From NCBI GenBank assembly GCA_902785555.1, contig CACZZB010000007.1, positions 47,364 through 111,363 of the forward strand: 64,000 nucleotides of DNA, in the 5' to 3' direction. Below the pieces are notes generated by a model. It was not told the DNA's origin and ran no database searches. It worked only from the letters and a program-made list of their open reading frames with translations. Numbering within the stretch: the stretch's first letter is position 1; the number at the start of each line of letters is the position of its first letter. This DNA is from an uncultured Ruminococcus sp. (GTDB lineage Bacteria; Bacillota; Clostridia; Oscillospirales; Acutalibacteraceae). Made by a program: the position numbers and the translations under genes. Below, piece by piece: positions 33,017 to 39,760 of the stretch.

Positions 33017-33094
33017 TTTGAAAACAGTTGCTCTATTTTTGAAAACTGTTGGTGAAAGTTGAAATCAGTTGGTGTATTTTTGAAAACTGTTGGC
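33017..33094. repeat. Four 20-21-nt repeats with TTGAAAACWGTTGG core
   Basis: TTGAAAACAGTTG, TTGAAAACTGTTGG, TTGAAATCAGTTGG and TTGAAAACTGTTGG start at 33018, 33039, 33059 and 33080. The spacing of two helical turns suggests a protein-binding array, set between two terminators. Confidence 0.7.
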
Positions 33095-33122
33095 AGAAAT
33101 TAAAATTCAATTTGAAGAACTT

Positions 33123-33151
33123 GCACTTTGCGAAAAGCAGAGTGCTTTTTT
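33123..33151 (+). terminator. Second terminator before 33177
   Basis: GCACTTTGC/GCAGAGTGC (one G-U) with a GAAAA loop and TTTTTT. Confidence 0.8.
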
Positions 33152-33176
33152 ACTGCATGAAAGGAAGTGAAATTTA

Positions 33177-33452
33177 TTGAGTAAAGAAATTGCTTGTTAT
33201 TCGCTCGATATCCCCGTTGGCGAATTTTTTGACAGCATAAGCTGTGTACCTAACCATCAGAAGTTTGAACTGTTTAATGACACAAAAGGATTACTCTGTA
33301 TCGATATCGATTATAGGCTCGGAATCGTACAATATCTTTTCGATACTCCCAAACACAGAAAGAAAGCTTGTCAAAAAGTTAAAAAACATTTTAGACATTG
33401 TACAGTCAATCCCCAAATCGCTTATGTCGATAAAAAATATCTCAAAAAATAG
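33177..33452 (+). CDS. Phage protein of unknown function (91 aa)
   Basis: TTG start after AAGGAAGTG. Reads LSKEIACYSLDIPVGEFFDS at the start and has a basic end (KHRKKACQKVKKHFRHCTVN). No family recognised. First gene after two terminators; its promoter may lie among the repeats at 33017-33094. Confidence 0.5.
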   Translation: MSKEIACYSLDIPVGEFFDSISCVPNHQKFELFNDTKGLLCIDIDYRLGIVQYLFDTPKHRKKACQKVKKHFRHCTVNPQIAYVDKKYLKK

Positions 33453-33460
33453 GTGATGTT

Positions 33461-33679
33461 ATGAAAGTTATCAAACAAGGAAACTATGACCCGAAACAGA
33501 CAAAAAGATTCCATTGCAAGAATTGCGGCTGCATATTTGAAGCTGACAAAAGCGAATACAAAGATTATGTTCAATACAATCAGACAGAATACTTGTGCGA
33601 ATGTCCTACTTGTCACTCAAATACGGCAAGTGAACCAAACTATAAATTCTATGGGTCTTTTAGCTTAACGAGAGGGTGA
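33461..33679 (+). CDS. Zinc-ribbon protein (72 aa)
   Basis: RFHCKNCGCIFEADKSEYKD ... EYLCECPTCHSNTASEP: two CxxC knuckles separated by ~30 residues. Small ribbons like this are common between portal/minor capsid and scaffold genes in such phages. Function unknown. Confidence 0.65.
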   Translation: MKVIKQGNYDPKQTKRFHCKNCGCIFEADKSEYKDYVQYNQTEYLCECPTCHSNTASEPNYKFYGSFSLTRG

Positions 33680-33683
33680 CATT

Positions 33684-33746
33684 ATGGATCTGACTGAAAT
33701 TATGACATTCAGTATGTACGCATTATCAGGATATTATGAACTTTGA
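33684..33746 (+). CDS. 20-aa peptide frame
   Basis: ATG 33684 with GAGAGGGTG upstream, reading MDLTEIMTFSMYALSGYYEL. Too short to judge alone; supported only by the ribosome site and tight packing. Confidence 0.3.
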   Translation: MDLTEIMTFSMYALSGYYEL

Positions 33747-33760
33747 AAGAGGTGATTGCA

Positions 33761-34000
33761 ATGGAAATGAAAGATACTATACAGCTTATGGAAAGTTACG
33801 ACTACAAGGACAGGTTCAAAGCCGAGTATTGGCAGACAAAAATCCGCTATAATAAGCTCCGAAAAACTGTTGTCAAAGCTGATGCAGGAACAGATATTCC
33901 GAATAACATTCAGCTTTTGCGTGAACAGTCAAGGCGAATGGCTGAATATCTGTATATTCTCGAAGTGAGAGCCGAAACCGAAAACATTGAACTTGAATGA
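33761..34000 (+). CDS. Phage structural-region protein (79 aa)
   Basis: ATG 33761 (MEMKDTIQLMESYDYKDRFK) follows AAAGAGGTG by 7 nt. RFKAEYWQTKIRYNKLRKTV and LLREQSRRMAEYLYILEVRA: helical, of a type repeatedly found just before the scaffold gene in clostridial siphoviruses. Unknown function. Confidence 0.65.
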   Translation: MEMKDTIQLMESYDYKDRFKAEYWQTKIRYNKLRKTVVKADAGTDIPNNIQLLREQSRRMAEYLYILEVRAETENIELE

Positions 34001-34015
34001 TAGGAGGAAATCAAA

Positions 34016-34486
34016 ATGGCAAATGAAAATACCGCACCGCAGACTGAAAATACAGAAAACAAGGAAACTCCACAGGAACAGCCCAAAGAACAGCCTGTGA
34101 TAACTTACACTCAGGAACAGGTTGACAGCATGATAACCCAAGCTGTTGACGACTACAAGTCGAAAAATCAGCCCGACATAAGCAAGTATCAGCAAGCAAC
34201 GCTTAATGCACAAATCGAAACCAAAGCCGTTATGACAGCGGTAACAATGGGCATAGATGCAAAAGCTCTCCCCTATGTTCTGAAACTTGCCGATTTCAAG
34301 GACGCTGCCAACAAAGACGGCTCTGTTAGTGAAGACAAGATAAAATCTGCTATCGACAAGGTCCTGACGGATATGCCAATGCTGAAAAAATCCGAACAGA
34401 ACACAGGCTTTAAGCTCGGTGCAGACACCAACAACACAAATCAGCAGTCACAGAACGATTTACTCAAAAAAGCTTTCGGGGTGTAG
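34016..34486 (+). CDS. Phage scaffolding protein
   Basis: 156 aa, highly charged and Gln-rich at the N-terminus (NTENKETPQEQPKEQPVITY), then VDSMITQAVDDYKSKN, VTMGIDAKALPYVLKLADFK and a KSAIDKVLTDMPML helix. This composition and the position before the major capsid gene fit the DUF4355-type scaffold. Removed or released on head maturation. GGAGGAAA upstream. Confidence 0.87.
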   Translation: MANENTAPQTENTENKETPQEQPKEQPVITYTQEQVDSMITQAVDDYKSKNQPDISKYQQATLNAQIETKAVMTAVTMGIDAKALPYVLKLADFKDAANKDGSVSEDKIKSAIDKVLTDMPMLKKSEQNTGFKLGADTNNTNQQSQNDLLKKAFGV

Positions 34487-34489
34487 CTT

Positions 34490-34696
34490 ATGACTTACAA
34501 AGAATGGGCAGATGATTATTTGGAATCAGCTCAAAAGCTCAAAGCAAAAATAGCTGACCTGAAAGCCCAAAAAGAAACAGCATCTATTTCAGAGCTTTCA
34601 CTGTTGAACAGAAGAATCATATCACTTTACAATATGTATCTTGACTGTGTTCATACTTCCGACGAACTCGCAAGGAGAAGGGGTGTTGCTTTTTGA
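34490..34696 (+). CDS. Phage protein of unknown function (68 aa)
   Basis: MTYKEWADDYLESAQKLKAK then IADLKAQKETASISELSLLN: a coiled-coil protein. It overlaps the sigma-like gene by 4 bp, so the pair may be expressed together. No family recognised. Confidence 0.55.
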   Translation: MTYKEWADDYLESAQKLKAKIADLKAQKETASISELSLLNRRIISLYNMYLDCVHTSDELARRRGVAF

Positions 34697-34983
34697 AAAG
34701 AGAAACTCCGTTTGAAATCGACAAGCTCGATTATTTTTCTGCCAGACATTTTTTTGAGGAAGAAAACTGTGACAATCCGAAAATTGAGCGTATGAAAAAA
34801 ATCCTGTACATAGGATTGGAAACAGAACTTACCCAAAGGCAATATGACTGCATCCAATACAGATACTTAGACAAAAAAAGCGTCAAGGAAATTGCCGACC
34901 TTTTAAATATAAAACCTACAACCGTTTACAAACACATAAAAAAGGCACTTAAAACTTTGAGAAAGTGCGGAAAATATTTATAA
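34693..34983 (+). CDS. Sigma-70 region 4-like protein
   Basis: 96 aa from a TTG. ETELTQRQYDCIQYRYLDKK then SVKEIADLLNIKPTTVYKHI and KKALKTLRKCGKYL is a region-4 HTH of the sigma/LuxR type. No region 2 is present, so it is not a complete sigma factor. It sits oddly between the scaffold and major capsid genes, where it may adjust late transcription. Confidence 0.75.
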   Translation: MKRETPFEIDKLDYFSARHFFEEENCDNPKIERMKKILYIGLETELTQRQYDCIQYRYLDKKSVKEIADLLNIKPTTVYKHIKKALKTLRKCGKYL

Positions 34984-35007
34984 AAACAGAAAGGACATGA
35001 TAATTTT

Positions 35008-35901
35008 ATGCCAAACGTTTATTCTTATGCAGAACAATTTACACAGTTTCTTGCACAAAAATATGCAAAAGAACTTACTTCATACGATTTGCAGACTTCC
35101 AATCCGCAAGTACAGTTTATCAATGCACGAACAATAAAACTCCCCCGTCTGACTCTCTCCGGCTACAAGGACCATACAAGAGGCGGCAGCTACAACACCG
35201 GTACACTTTCAAATGATTGGGAGCCGAAAGTACTTGCACATGACCGTGACATTGAATACATCATTGACCCAATGGACATTGACGAAACAAATCTTGCTGT
35301 ATCTGTTGCCAATATCCAGAGAGTATTTGAGGAAGAACACGCCATTCCTGAAAAAGACAGTTACCGCTATTCAAAGCTGTATTCGGAACTTAATACATAC
35401 AAAGCGGCTAATATCGTATCCGGCACACCAACAGCAAATAATATTCTTTCTCTTTTCGATACAGCTATGGAAAACATGGACAATGCAGGTGTACCGAGTG
35501 AGGGAAGAATACTGTATGTTACACCGACCATTAATCGACTTCTCAAAACCGCTGACGGTATTCAGCGACAAATATCCGTACAGGGCGGAAGTTCAGCTAT
35601 CAACAGGTCTGTACACAACATTGATGATGTGAAAATACAGGTTGTTCCTGCCGCAAGAATGAAAACATCTTATGATTTCACAGACGGATGTGTAGCTGCT
35701 ACAGGTGCTAAACAGATGCACTTTATCCTTGTACATCCGTCAGCCGTTGTATGCCGTGACAAGTATGCGTACATTAAGCTCTTTACACCTGGTTCGGATA
35801 GCCGTACCGCTGACAATTACATTTACCAGAACCGCTGTTACGGTGACTTGTTCATACTTCAGAGAAAAGCAGACGGTGTACAGATTTATAAGGAGACCTG
35901 A
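35008..35901 (+). CDS. Major capsid protein
   Basis: 297 aa. The start YAEQFTQFLAQKYAKELTSY, INARTIKLPRLTLSGYKDHT, LSNDWEPKVLAHDRDIEYII and DPMDIDETNLAVSVANIQRV match the HK97-fold coat proteins of Firmicutes siphoviruses. The position after scaffold supports this. AGAAAGGACATG region precedes the ATG. Confidence 0.92.
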   Translation: MPNVYSYAEQFTQFLAQKYAKELTSYDLQTSNPQVQFINARTIKLPRLTLSGYKDHTRGGSYNTGTLSNDWEPKVLAHDRDIEYIIDPMDIDETNLAVSVANIQRVFEEEHAIPEKDSYRYSKLYSELNTYKAANIVSGTPTANNILSLFDTAMENMDNAGVPSEGRILYVTPTINRLLKTADGIQRQISVQGGSSAINRSVHNIDDVKIQVVPAARMKTSYDFTDGCVAATGAKQMHFILVHPSAVVCRDKYAYIKLFTPGSDSRTADNYIYQNRCYGDLFILQRKADGVQIYKET

Positions 35902-35903
35902 TT

Positions 35904-36101
35904 ATGAAAGCAGTAAAAGAAAACAAAGTTTATACCATCACAAATGAACAGGAAGCGGAACTTTACCGTCTGAAAGGCTTTGATATAGTTGATGATGACG
36001 GCAATATCAAAAAATACGGTGCAGGAAAGACTGTACCGTATGAAAAGTATAAGCAAGCCATTGACGAACTCGAGCAACTGAAAGTGAAAAAATCAAAATG
36101 A
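35904..36101 (+). CDS. Small head-region protein (65 aa)
   Basis: MKAVKENKVYTITNEQEAEL then YRLKGFDIVDDDGNIKKYGA: begins 2 nt after the capsid stop with AAGGAGACC. The form (K-V-Y-x-I-x-E-x-E-x-x-x-Y-x-x-x-G-F/Y-D) is common after capsid genes. Function unknown; possible head decoration or completion. Confidence 0.65.
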   Translation: MKAVKENKVYTITNEQEAELYRLKGFDIVDDDGNIKKYGAGKTVPYEKYKQAIDELEQLKVKKSK

Positions 36102-36478
36102 ACTATCTCCGATCGCAAGATTTAGAAATACTGTCCGTTTTCGCTGACAGCGAGGGATTTTTAAAATATCTTGATAAAATTATCAGAACCGCCGATAATA
36201 CCATTGATATTCTGACATATAGCCGTATCAATGCCATAGGTTTTGAAAATCTCACACCTTTTCAGCAGAGAATTATCCGTGAATGTGCCTTTGAAACAGC
36301 ACAATTTCTTCTCGAAAATAATGAAATTCTTGATACTCCTCTTTCATCATACAGCATTAACGGTGTATCAATGCAATTTCAATTCAATCAGACAGTTCAT
36401 TGCAGTAACGGTGTAATAATGCCCGAAACGACTTATAGAAAACTTATGTCAACAAATCTTTGCTACGGAGGTATTTGA
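36098..36478 (+). CDS. Head-tail connector-like protein (126 aa)
   Basis: MNYLRSQDLEILSVFADSEG, LTPFQQRIIRECAFETAQFL and a Cys-poor beta end. Position two genes after the capsid and before the head-closure-like gene fits a head-tail adaptor. Overlaps the previous gene by 4 bp. Assignment is by place and size rather than by motif. Confidence 0.6.
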   Translation: MNYLRSQDLEILSVFADSEGFLKYLDKIIRTADNTIDILTYSRINAIGFENLTPFQQRIIRECAFETAQFLLENNEILDTPLSSYSINGVSMQFQFNQTVHCSNGVIMPETTYRKLMSTNLCYGGI

Positions 36479-36480
36479 AA

Positions 36481-36819
36481 ATGAAATTTCCGAGTTTGGT
36501 CAACGGTAAATTTTGCAAAACTCCTGTTATGGTTAAGCTATACGAAGAAAACTCCTCCGAGGACGGTGAACCTATACAGGCTTTGACATTCAGCGGCTTA
36601 TGCAACTACCAAGACAGTGCAAAAAGCATTTTAACGGCTGACAAAAGGCTTGTCAAAATTTCCGCACAGCTTTATTTTATCGGTGACATTGCTCCCGATA
36701 TGCCGAATATTTCTGACGGTGAAGTACAGGTTTTCGGCATTACCCGAAAAATAACCAACGGCATGAAAGCCCGCAATCCTGACGGAACTGTCAATTATAC
36801 AAGACTTGACTTGATGTAA
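36481..36819 (+). CDS. Head closure-like phage protein (112 aa)
   Basis: ATG 36481 (MKFPSLVNGKFCKTPVMVKL) follows GGAGGT by 10 nt. The product is mainly beta: LTFSGLCNYQDSAKSILTAD, ISAQLYFIGDIAPDMPNISD and VFGITRKITNGMKARNPDGT. Such proteins sit between adaptor and tail-completion genes and act as head stoppers. Confidence 0.65.
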   Translation: MKFPSLVNGKFCKTPVMVKLYEENSSEDGEPIQALTFSGLCNYQDSAKSILTADKRLVKISAQLYFIGDIAPDMPNISDGEVQVFGITRKITNGMKARNPDGTVNYTRLDLM

Positions 36820-36824
36820 ACCTG

Positions 36825-36852
36825 TTGACAATATCCCATAAAATGATATAAT
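36825..36852 (+). promoter_or_regulatory. Promoter of the VapB-like moron
   Basis: TTGACA (36825-36830), 16-bp spacer, TATAAT (36847-36852), inside the late operon. It makes the next gene independently transcribed, as for a moron. Confidence 0.8.
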
Positions 36853-36885
36853 AAAAACAAAAAATTATTTATGGGAGGCTATTTT

Positions 36886-37143
36886 ATGAGTACAAGAGAA
36901 TGGGCTTACAACATGATAGAGGAACTGACGGAAGAAGAATTCAATGCTTTGATGGCTATTGTTAAGGTAATGCACAAAAATTCACAGAAAAAGCCAAAAA
37001 GTAATATCAGTTCATTAAAAGGCATTTTGCATGAATATGCCGATCCCTCAAAAATTCCTCTTGAAGAAACAGCGTGGGCAGAAGCTGCAGCCGAAAAACA
37101 TCTGAAATTTTTGGAGGAAATGAAAAAAGATGAAAATAGTTGA
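36886..37143 (+). CDS. Antitoxin-like (VapB/RelB-type) protein
   Basis: 85 aa from ATG 36886, with GGGAGG upstream. MSTREWAYNMIEELTEEEFN then LKGILHEYADPSKIPLEETA and WAEAAAEKHLKFLEEMKK: an N-terminal helical part and a toxin-wrapping acidic tail, as in VapB partners of PIN toxins. Its 3' end overlaps a truncated PIN-toxin start. With its own promoter and terminator it is a moron in the late operon; it may now be an orphan antitoxin. Confidence 0.65.
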   Translation: MSTREWAYNMIEELTEEEFNALMAIVKVMHKNSQKKPKSNISSLKGILHEYADPSKIPLEETAWAEAAAEKHLKFLEEMKKDENS

Positions 37144-37219
37144 TACAAATATGATACTTCATATTTACAGCACTTCGAGGAAATCGAGGTGCTTTTTTAT
37201 GCACAAAAAAGTGAGGTGA
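37130..37219 (+). pseudogene. Truncated VapC (PIN toxin), first ~11 codons only
   Basis: Begins MKIVDTNMILHIY, which matches the first strand of VapC PIN domains (K-I-V-D-T-N-x-I-L with the catalytic Asp). It then runs into the terminator hairpin and stops after 29 codons. All later catalytic residues are lost. It overlaps the antitoxin gene by 14 bp, the usual arrangement of vapBC. Confidence 0.7.
37170..37198 (+). terminator. Terminator of the VapB moron
   Basis: GCACTTCGA/TCGAGGTGC with a GGAAA loop, then TTTTTT. Confidence 0.85.
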
Positions 37220-37222
37220 ATA

Positions 37223-37678
37223 ATGGCAAAAGTAAGGTCTACCGTAAGGATAAATACAATGCGTATCAAACAACTTAATCAAGCAGGAATAACCGCATTG
37301 AAAGAAACCACTGACGAATTATTAAAGGAAGTGAAAAATGCAGGTGTCGTTCCCCGTGACATGGGAACTCTTGAAGACGGTTTTGTTGATGATACCAAAT
37401 CCGATCAGGGCAAAGTATCTCTTGTATATTCAACCCCGTATGCAAGACGATTGTATTATAATCCTGAAACAGTCAGCGTGAGAGAATATACTATCAAAAA
37501 AGGCAAAAGAGCAGGACAAAAAGTAAAATCATATATTGCTCATAAAAGGACTTTTTCCAAAAAAGAAAATTCAAATGCCAAAGACCACTGGCTTGAAGAC
37601 TGGCAGGAAGGCGGTAAAAATGCAGACTTTGTGCCAAAGACCTTTAAGAAAATTTACAAAAGGCTGATAAATTCATGA
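37223..37678 (+). CDS. Minor capsid/tail-completion protein (151 aa)
   Basis: TGTLEDGFVDD-like (MGTLEDGFVDDTKSDQGKVS), LVYSTPYARRLYYNPE and NAKDHWLEDWQEGG are the hallmarks of the PF11114 minor capsid family (analogous to HK97 gp10). GTGAGGTG upstream. Basic, acts at the head-tail joint. Confidence 0.82.
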   Translation: MAKVRSTVRINTMRIKQLNQAGITALKETTDELLKEVKNAGVVPRDMGTLEDGFVDDTKSDQGKVSLVYSTPYARRLYYNPETVSVREYTIKKGKRAGQKVKSYIAHKRTFSKKENSNAKDHWLEDWQEGGKNADFVPKTFKKIYKRLINS

Positions 37679-38076
37679 TTTACTTATCGGAAATACGAGA
37701 TTGGCTGAAAACCTTTGAAATAGCCGAAAATTACTATATCGGCACTATGGACGGCAGAAAAGACAAATCTATCGGTGTATATCAGCGTAGTAATTCTCCG
37801 CTGAGAGAATGTATCGGTATGCTGTCAAGCTATCAGGTCAAGCCAATCTCAATTAAAATACACTGGAACAAAAATGCCAATGAAACAGAACAAGCCGCTT
37901 ATCAGCTTTATCAAAGGCTGAAAGCGGTTTCTTCATTTGACATCAACAACAAGCATATCATTATGCTTAAACTTCTTCATTCTGAACCTATCGACATTCT
38001 TACAGACGAGTTCGGAGTATATGAAAGAGTTATCGAATTTGATTTATATTACACATCAGAAAGGACAGATGAATAA
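37675..38076 (+). CDS. Minor capsid protein (PF12691-like), tail terminator
   Basis: 133 aa: LSEIRDWLKTFEIAENYYIG, GVYQRSNSPLRECIGMLSSY, LHSEPIDILTDEFGVYERVI. The pattern and place fit the tail-terminator/minor capsid 3 family. Overlaps both neighbours by 1-4 bp. Confidence 0.78.
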   Translation: MIYLSEIRDWLKTFEIAENYYIGTMDGRKDKSIGVYQRSNSPLRECIGMLSSYQVKPISIKIHWNKNANETEQAAYQLYQRLKAVSSFDINNKHIIMLKLLHSEPIDILTDEFGVYERVIEFDLYYTSERTDE

Positions 38077-38516
38077 TGCCTAACAGCTTTTCGGGAGTAT
38101 ATCCCTGTTATGAAAACCAATTTAAAATAGGCACAGCAGGTGCTCAGACACTTAACACTATTGCAGATATGGAAAGTTTTTCAGTCAGCTTTGATGACGG
38201 TGTGGAAGAATGGAACCCATTCGCACAAGAAGGCTGGAGAAGACGTTTGAAAACGTCAAAAGCTATTTCTATATCCGTATCCGGCAAGAGAAATGTCGGT
38301 GACGCAGGTAATGACTTTGTAGCCGGACTTGCCTTTAAGAACGGCAGAGAATCCGAAGCAGACTTTGAATGGACGTTCCCTGACGGCACTGTCGTTAAAT
38401 TCGCTGATGCAGTCATCAATGTAACGGCACTCGGTTCAAGTGACAGTACAGGCGTTGCACCGCTTGAATTTGAAGTGCTTTCCAACGGCAAGCCTACTGT
38501 TACACCTGCAACTTGA
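38076..38516 (+). CDS. Major tail tube protein
   Basis: 146 aa. MESFSVSFDDGVEEWNPFAQ then EGWRRRLKTSKAISISVSGK and VAGLAFKNGRESEADFEW: typical of small siphovirus tail-tube proteins. The position before the G/GT pair and tape measure confirms it. Confidence 0.87.
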   Translation: MPNSFSGVYPCYENQFKIGTAGAQTLNTIADMESFSVSFDDGVEEWNPFAQEGWRRRLKTSKAISISVSGKRNVGDAGNDFVAGLAFKNGRESEADFEWTFPDGTVVKFADAVINVTALGSSDSTGVAPLEFEVLSNGKPTVTPAT

Positions 38517-38530
38517 GGAGGAATATCAAA

Positions 38531-38836
38531 ATGAAAGTGATAGATATTACAGAAAAACTCAACTTTGAGGAAAAACCGAAAATACAAATAAAAGATACCG
38601 TTATCGAAGTGAACAACGAGGCGGCAACAATTTTAAAGATACTGCCAAGACTTGAAAGCATGAAGCCCGAAGATATTGAAGCAATATGCAGCTTTATCTT
38701 TGAGCCGTCCGAGCTTGAAAAAATCAACGCTATGCACTTGTCTTTCGAGGACTATATAACCGTCGTCAAAAGTGCTATACAGCTTATAACAAATGGCGAT
38801 ACTGTGGGGGAAGCTCAGACCCATACTTTGACCTGA
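38531..38836 (+). CDS. Tail assembly chaperone (G-like)
   Basis: 101 aa from ATG 38531 (MKVIDITEKLNFEEKPKIQI), after GGAGGAA. IEVNNEAATILKILPRLESM and EDIEAICSFIFEPSELEKIN; ends LITNGDTVGEAQTHTLT. The coding sequence overlaps an open -1 frame that leads into the Gp15-like gene, so a G-T fusion by -1 frameshift near GTGGGGGAAG (38804-38813) is likely. It binds the tape measure during tail assembly. Confidence 0.8.
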   Translation: MKVIDITEKLNFEEKPKIQIKDTVIEVNNEAATILKILPRLESMKPEDIEAICSFIFEPSELEKINAMHLSFEDYITVVKSAIQLITNGDTVGEAQTHTLT

Positions 38837-38850
38837 TAGACGATTTTGAC

Positions 38851-39147
38851 TTGATTGTCAGTTCGTTTGCATCAGAGTATGGGATAAGGATATATTCCCC
38901 CGAATTTAAGAAAATGAAATGGGATGAATTTTGTTCGCTGGTGTCGGGATTGAGTGCAGAAAGTCCTCTTGGTCGTATCGTACAGATACGCAGTGAAACC
39001 GACAGGAAAGTTATCCGTAAATTCAATTCTCATCAGCGGAAAATTTATTCTGACTGGCAGAAGCGAAAAGCAAAAAATGTAAGCATTGCCGAAAGGGACA
39101 GATTTGTTGAATCAATGCGGCAAATGTTCATAGGAACAGCAAAGTGA
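38851..39147 (+). CDS. Gp15-like protein (T part of tail chaperone G-T)
   Basis: The independent start would be a TTG with no ribosome site. The same frame is open upstream and reads KWRYCGGSSDPYFDLIDDFD directly before LIVSSFASEYGIRIYSPEF. That upstream segment is the conserved start of Gp15 (PF06854) and lies within the G gene in the -1 frame. The protein is therefore probably made as a G-T fusion. The remaining part, WDEFCSLVSGLSAESPLGRI, is typical of the family. Confidence 0.8.
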   Translation: MIVSSFASEYGIRIYSPEFKKMKWDEFCSLVSGLSAESPLGRIVQIRSETDRKVIRKFNSHQRKIYSDWQKRKAKNVSIAERDRFVESMRQMFIGTAK

Positions 39148-39150
39148 AAA

Positions 39151-39181
39151 AAATCCCGCCTGACTTAATATCAGACGGGAT
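39151..39181 (-). terminator. Terminator of brnTA
   Basis: ATCCCGTCTGA/TCAGGCGGGAT stem on the minus strand followed by seven Ts (39151-39157). It also separates the module from the tail genes. Confidence 0.85.
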
Positions 39182-39186
39182 AAATA

Positions 39187-39396
39187 TTATTCCCATGAAA
39201 GATGGAGAGTACGTTTATTTTTCATGCAGTCGGAAAGATAAAGATTGATAAGCGTCTGATAAGGGATACCTGCTGATGCCGCCATATCCTTAAAGAAATT
39301 GACAACATCTGTTTCAAGATTGATGGTTATTTGCTGCTTTAATTTCTTTGCATAGGGATTTTTAACAGCATTTGAAAAATCATATTCTTCTTTCAT
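39187..39396 (-). CDS. brnA: BrnA-type antitoxin
   Basis: 69 aa from ATG 39396 (MKEEYDFSNAVKNPYAKKLK), which has GTGAGGTG 7 nt upstream. QITINLETDVVNFFKDMAAS, AGIPYQTLINLYLSDCMKNK is the ribbon-helix-helix of BrnA antitoxins. It neutralises BrnT and represses the operon. Gene order toxin then antitoxin, with the two close together, as in other brnTA modules. Confidence 0.9.
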   Translation of the reverse strand: MKEEYDFSNAVKNPYAKKLKQQITINLETDVVNFFKDMAASAGIPYQTLINLYLSDCMKNKRTLHLSWE

Positions 39397-39407
39397 TCTT
39401 AAACACC

Positions 39408-39698
39408 TCACATAAATTCATAATATTGTTCTTTTTCGGCTCTGGTGGCTTTTCTTGCGGAAATGATGCGGATAACAGTTTCTGATTGACGGTAACAATG
39501 ACAGACTACAAGCAAATTTGACTTTGAACTTTTGCCTAAAATAATAAATCTTTCCTCCTGTTCCGAATGCTCATCGTCACTTATCATAAGAGCGTCTTCG
39601 TCATAAAAAACAGTTTTAGCTTCATCAAAAGAAATCTTATGTTTTTTCTTATTAATGGAGTTTTTATTTTCGTCCCATTCAAATTTTATTATATCCAT
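39408..39698 (-). CDS. brnT: BrnT-type ribonuclease toxin
   Basis: 96 aa. IIKFEWDENKNSINKKKHKI, SFDEAKTVFYDEDALMISDD, EERFIILGKSSKSNLLVVCH and IRIISARKATRAEKEQYYEF match BrnT (PF04365; RelE-like fold with the H-x-x-R/RISARKA end). The start codon lies 6 nt after the TATAAT box, so the mRNA may be leaderless. Encoded against the direction of the tail operon, as a moron that stabilises the prophage. Confidence 0.92.
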   Translation of the reverse strand: MDIIKFEWDENKNSINKKKHKISFDEAKTVFYDEDALMISDDEHSEQEERFIILGKSSKSNLLVVCHCYRQSETVIRIISARKATRAEKEQYYEFM

Positions 39699-39704
39699 AA
39701 TTAT

Positions 39705-39733
39705 ATTATAATTAACACATATGTTTTTGTCAA
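39705..39733 (-). promoter_or_regulatory. Consensus brnTA promoter
   Basis: Minus strand TTGACA (39728-39733), 17 bp, TATAAT (39705-39710). Transcription should begin at or within a base or two of the brnT ATG (39698). Confidence 0.85.
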
Positions 39734-39760
39734 GATTAAATTAGAAAGGCAGGTGATATT

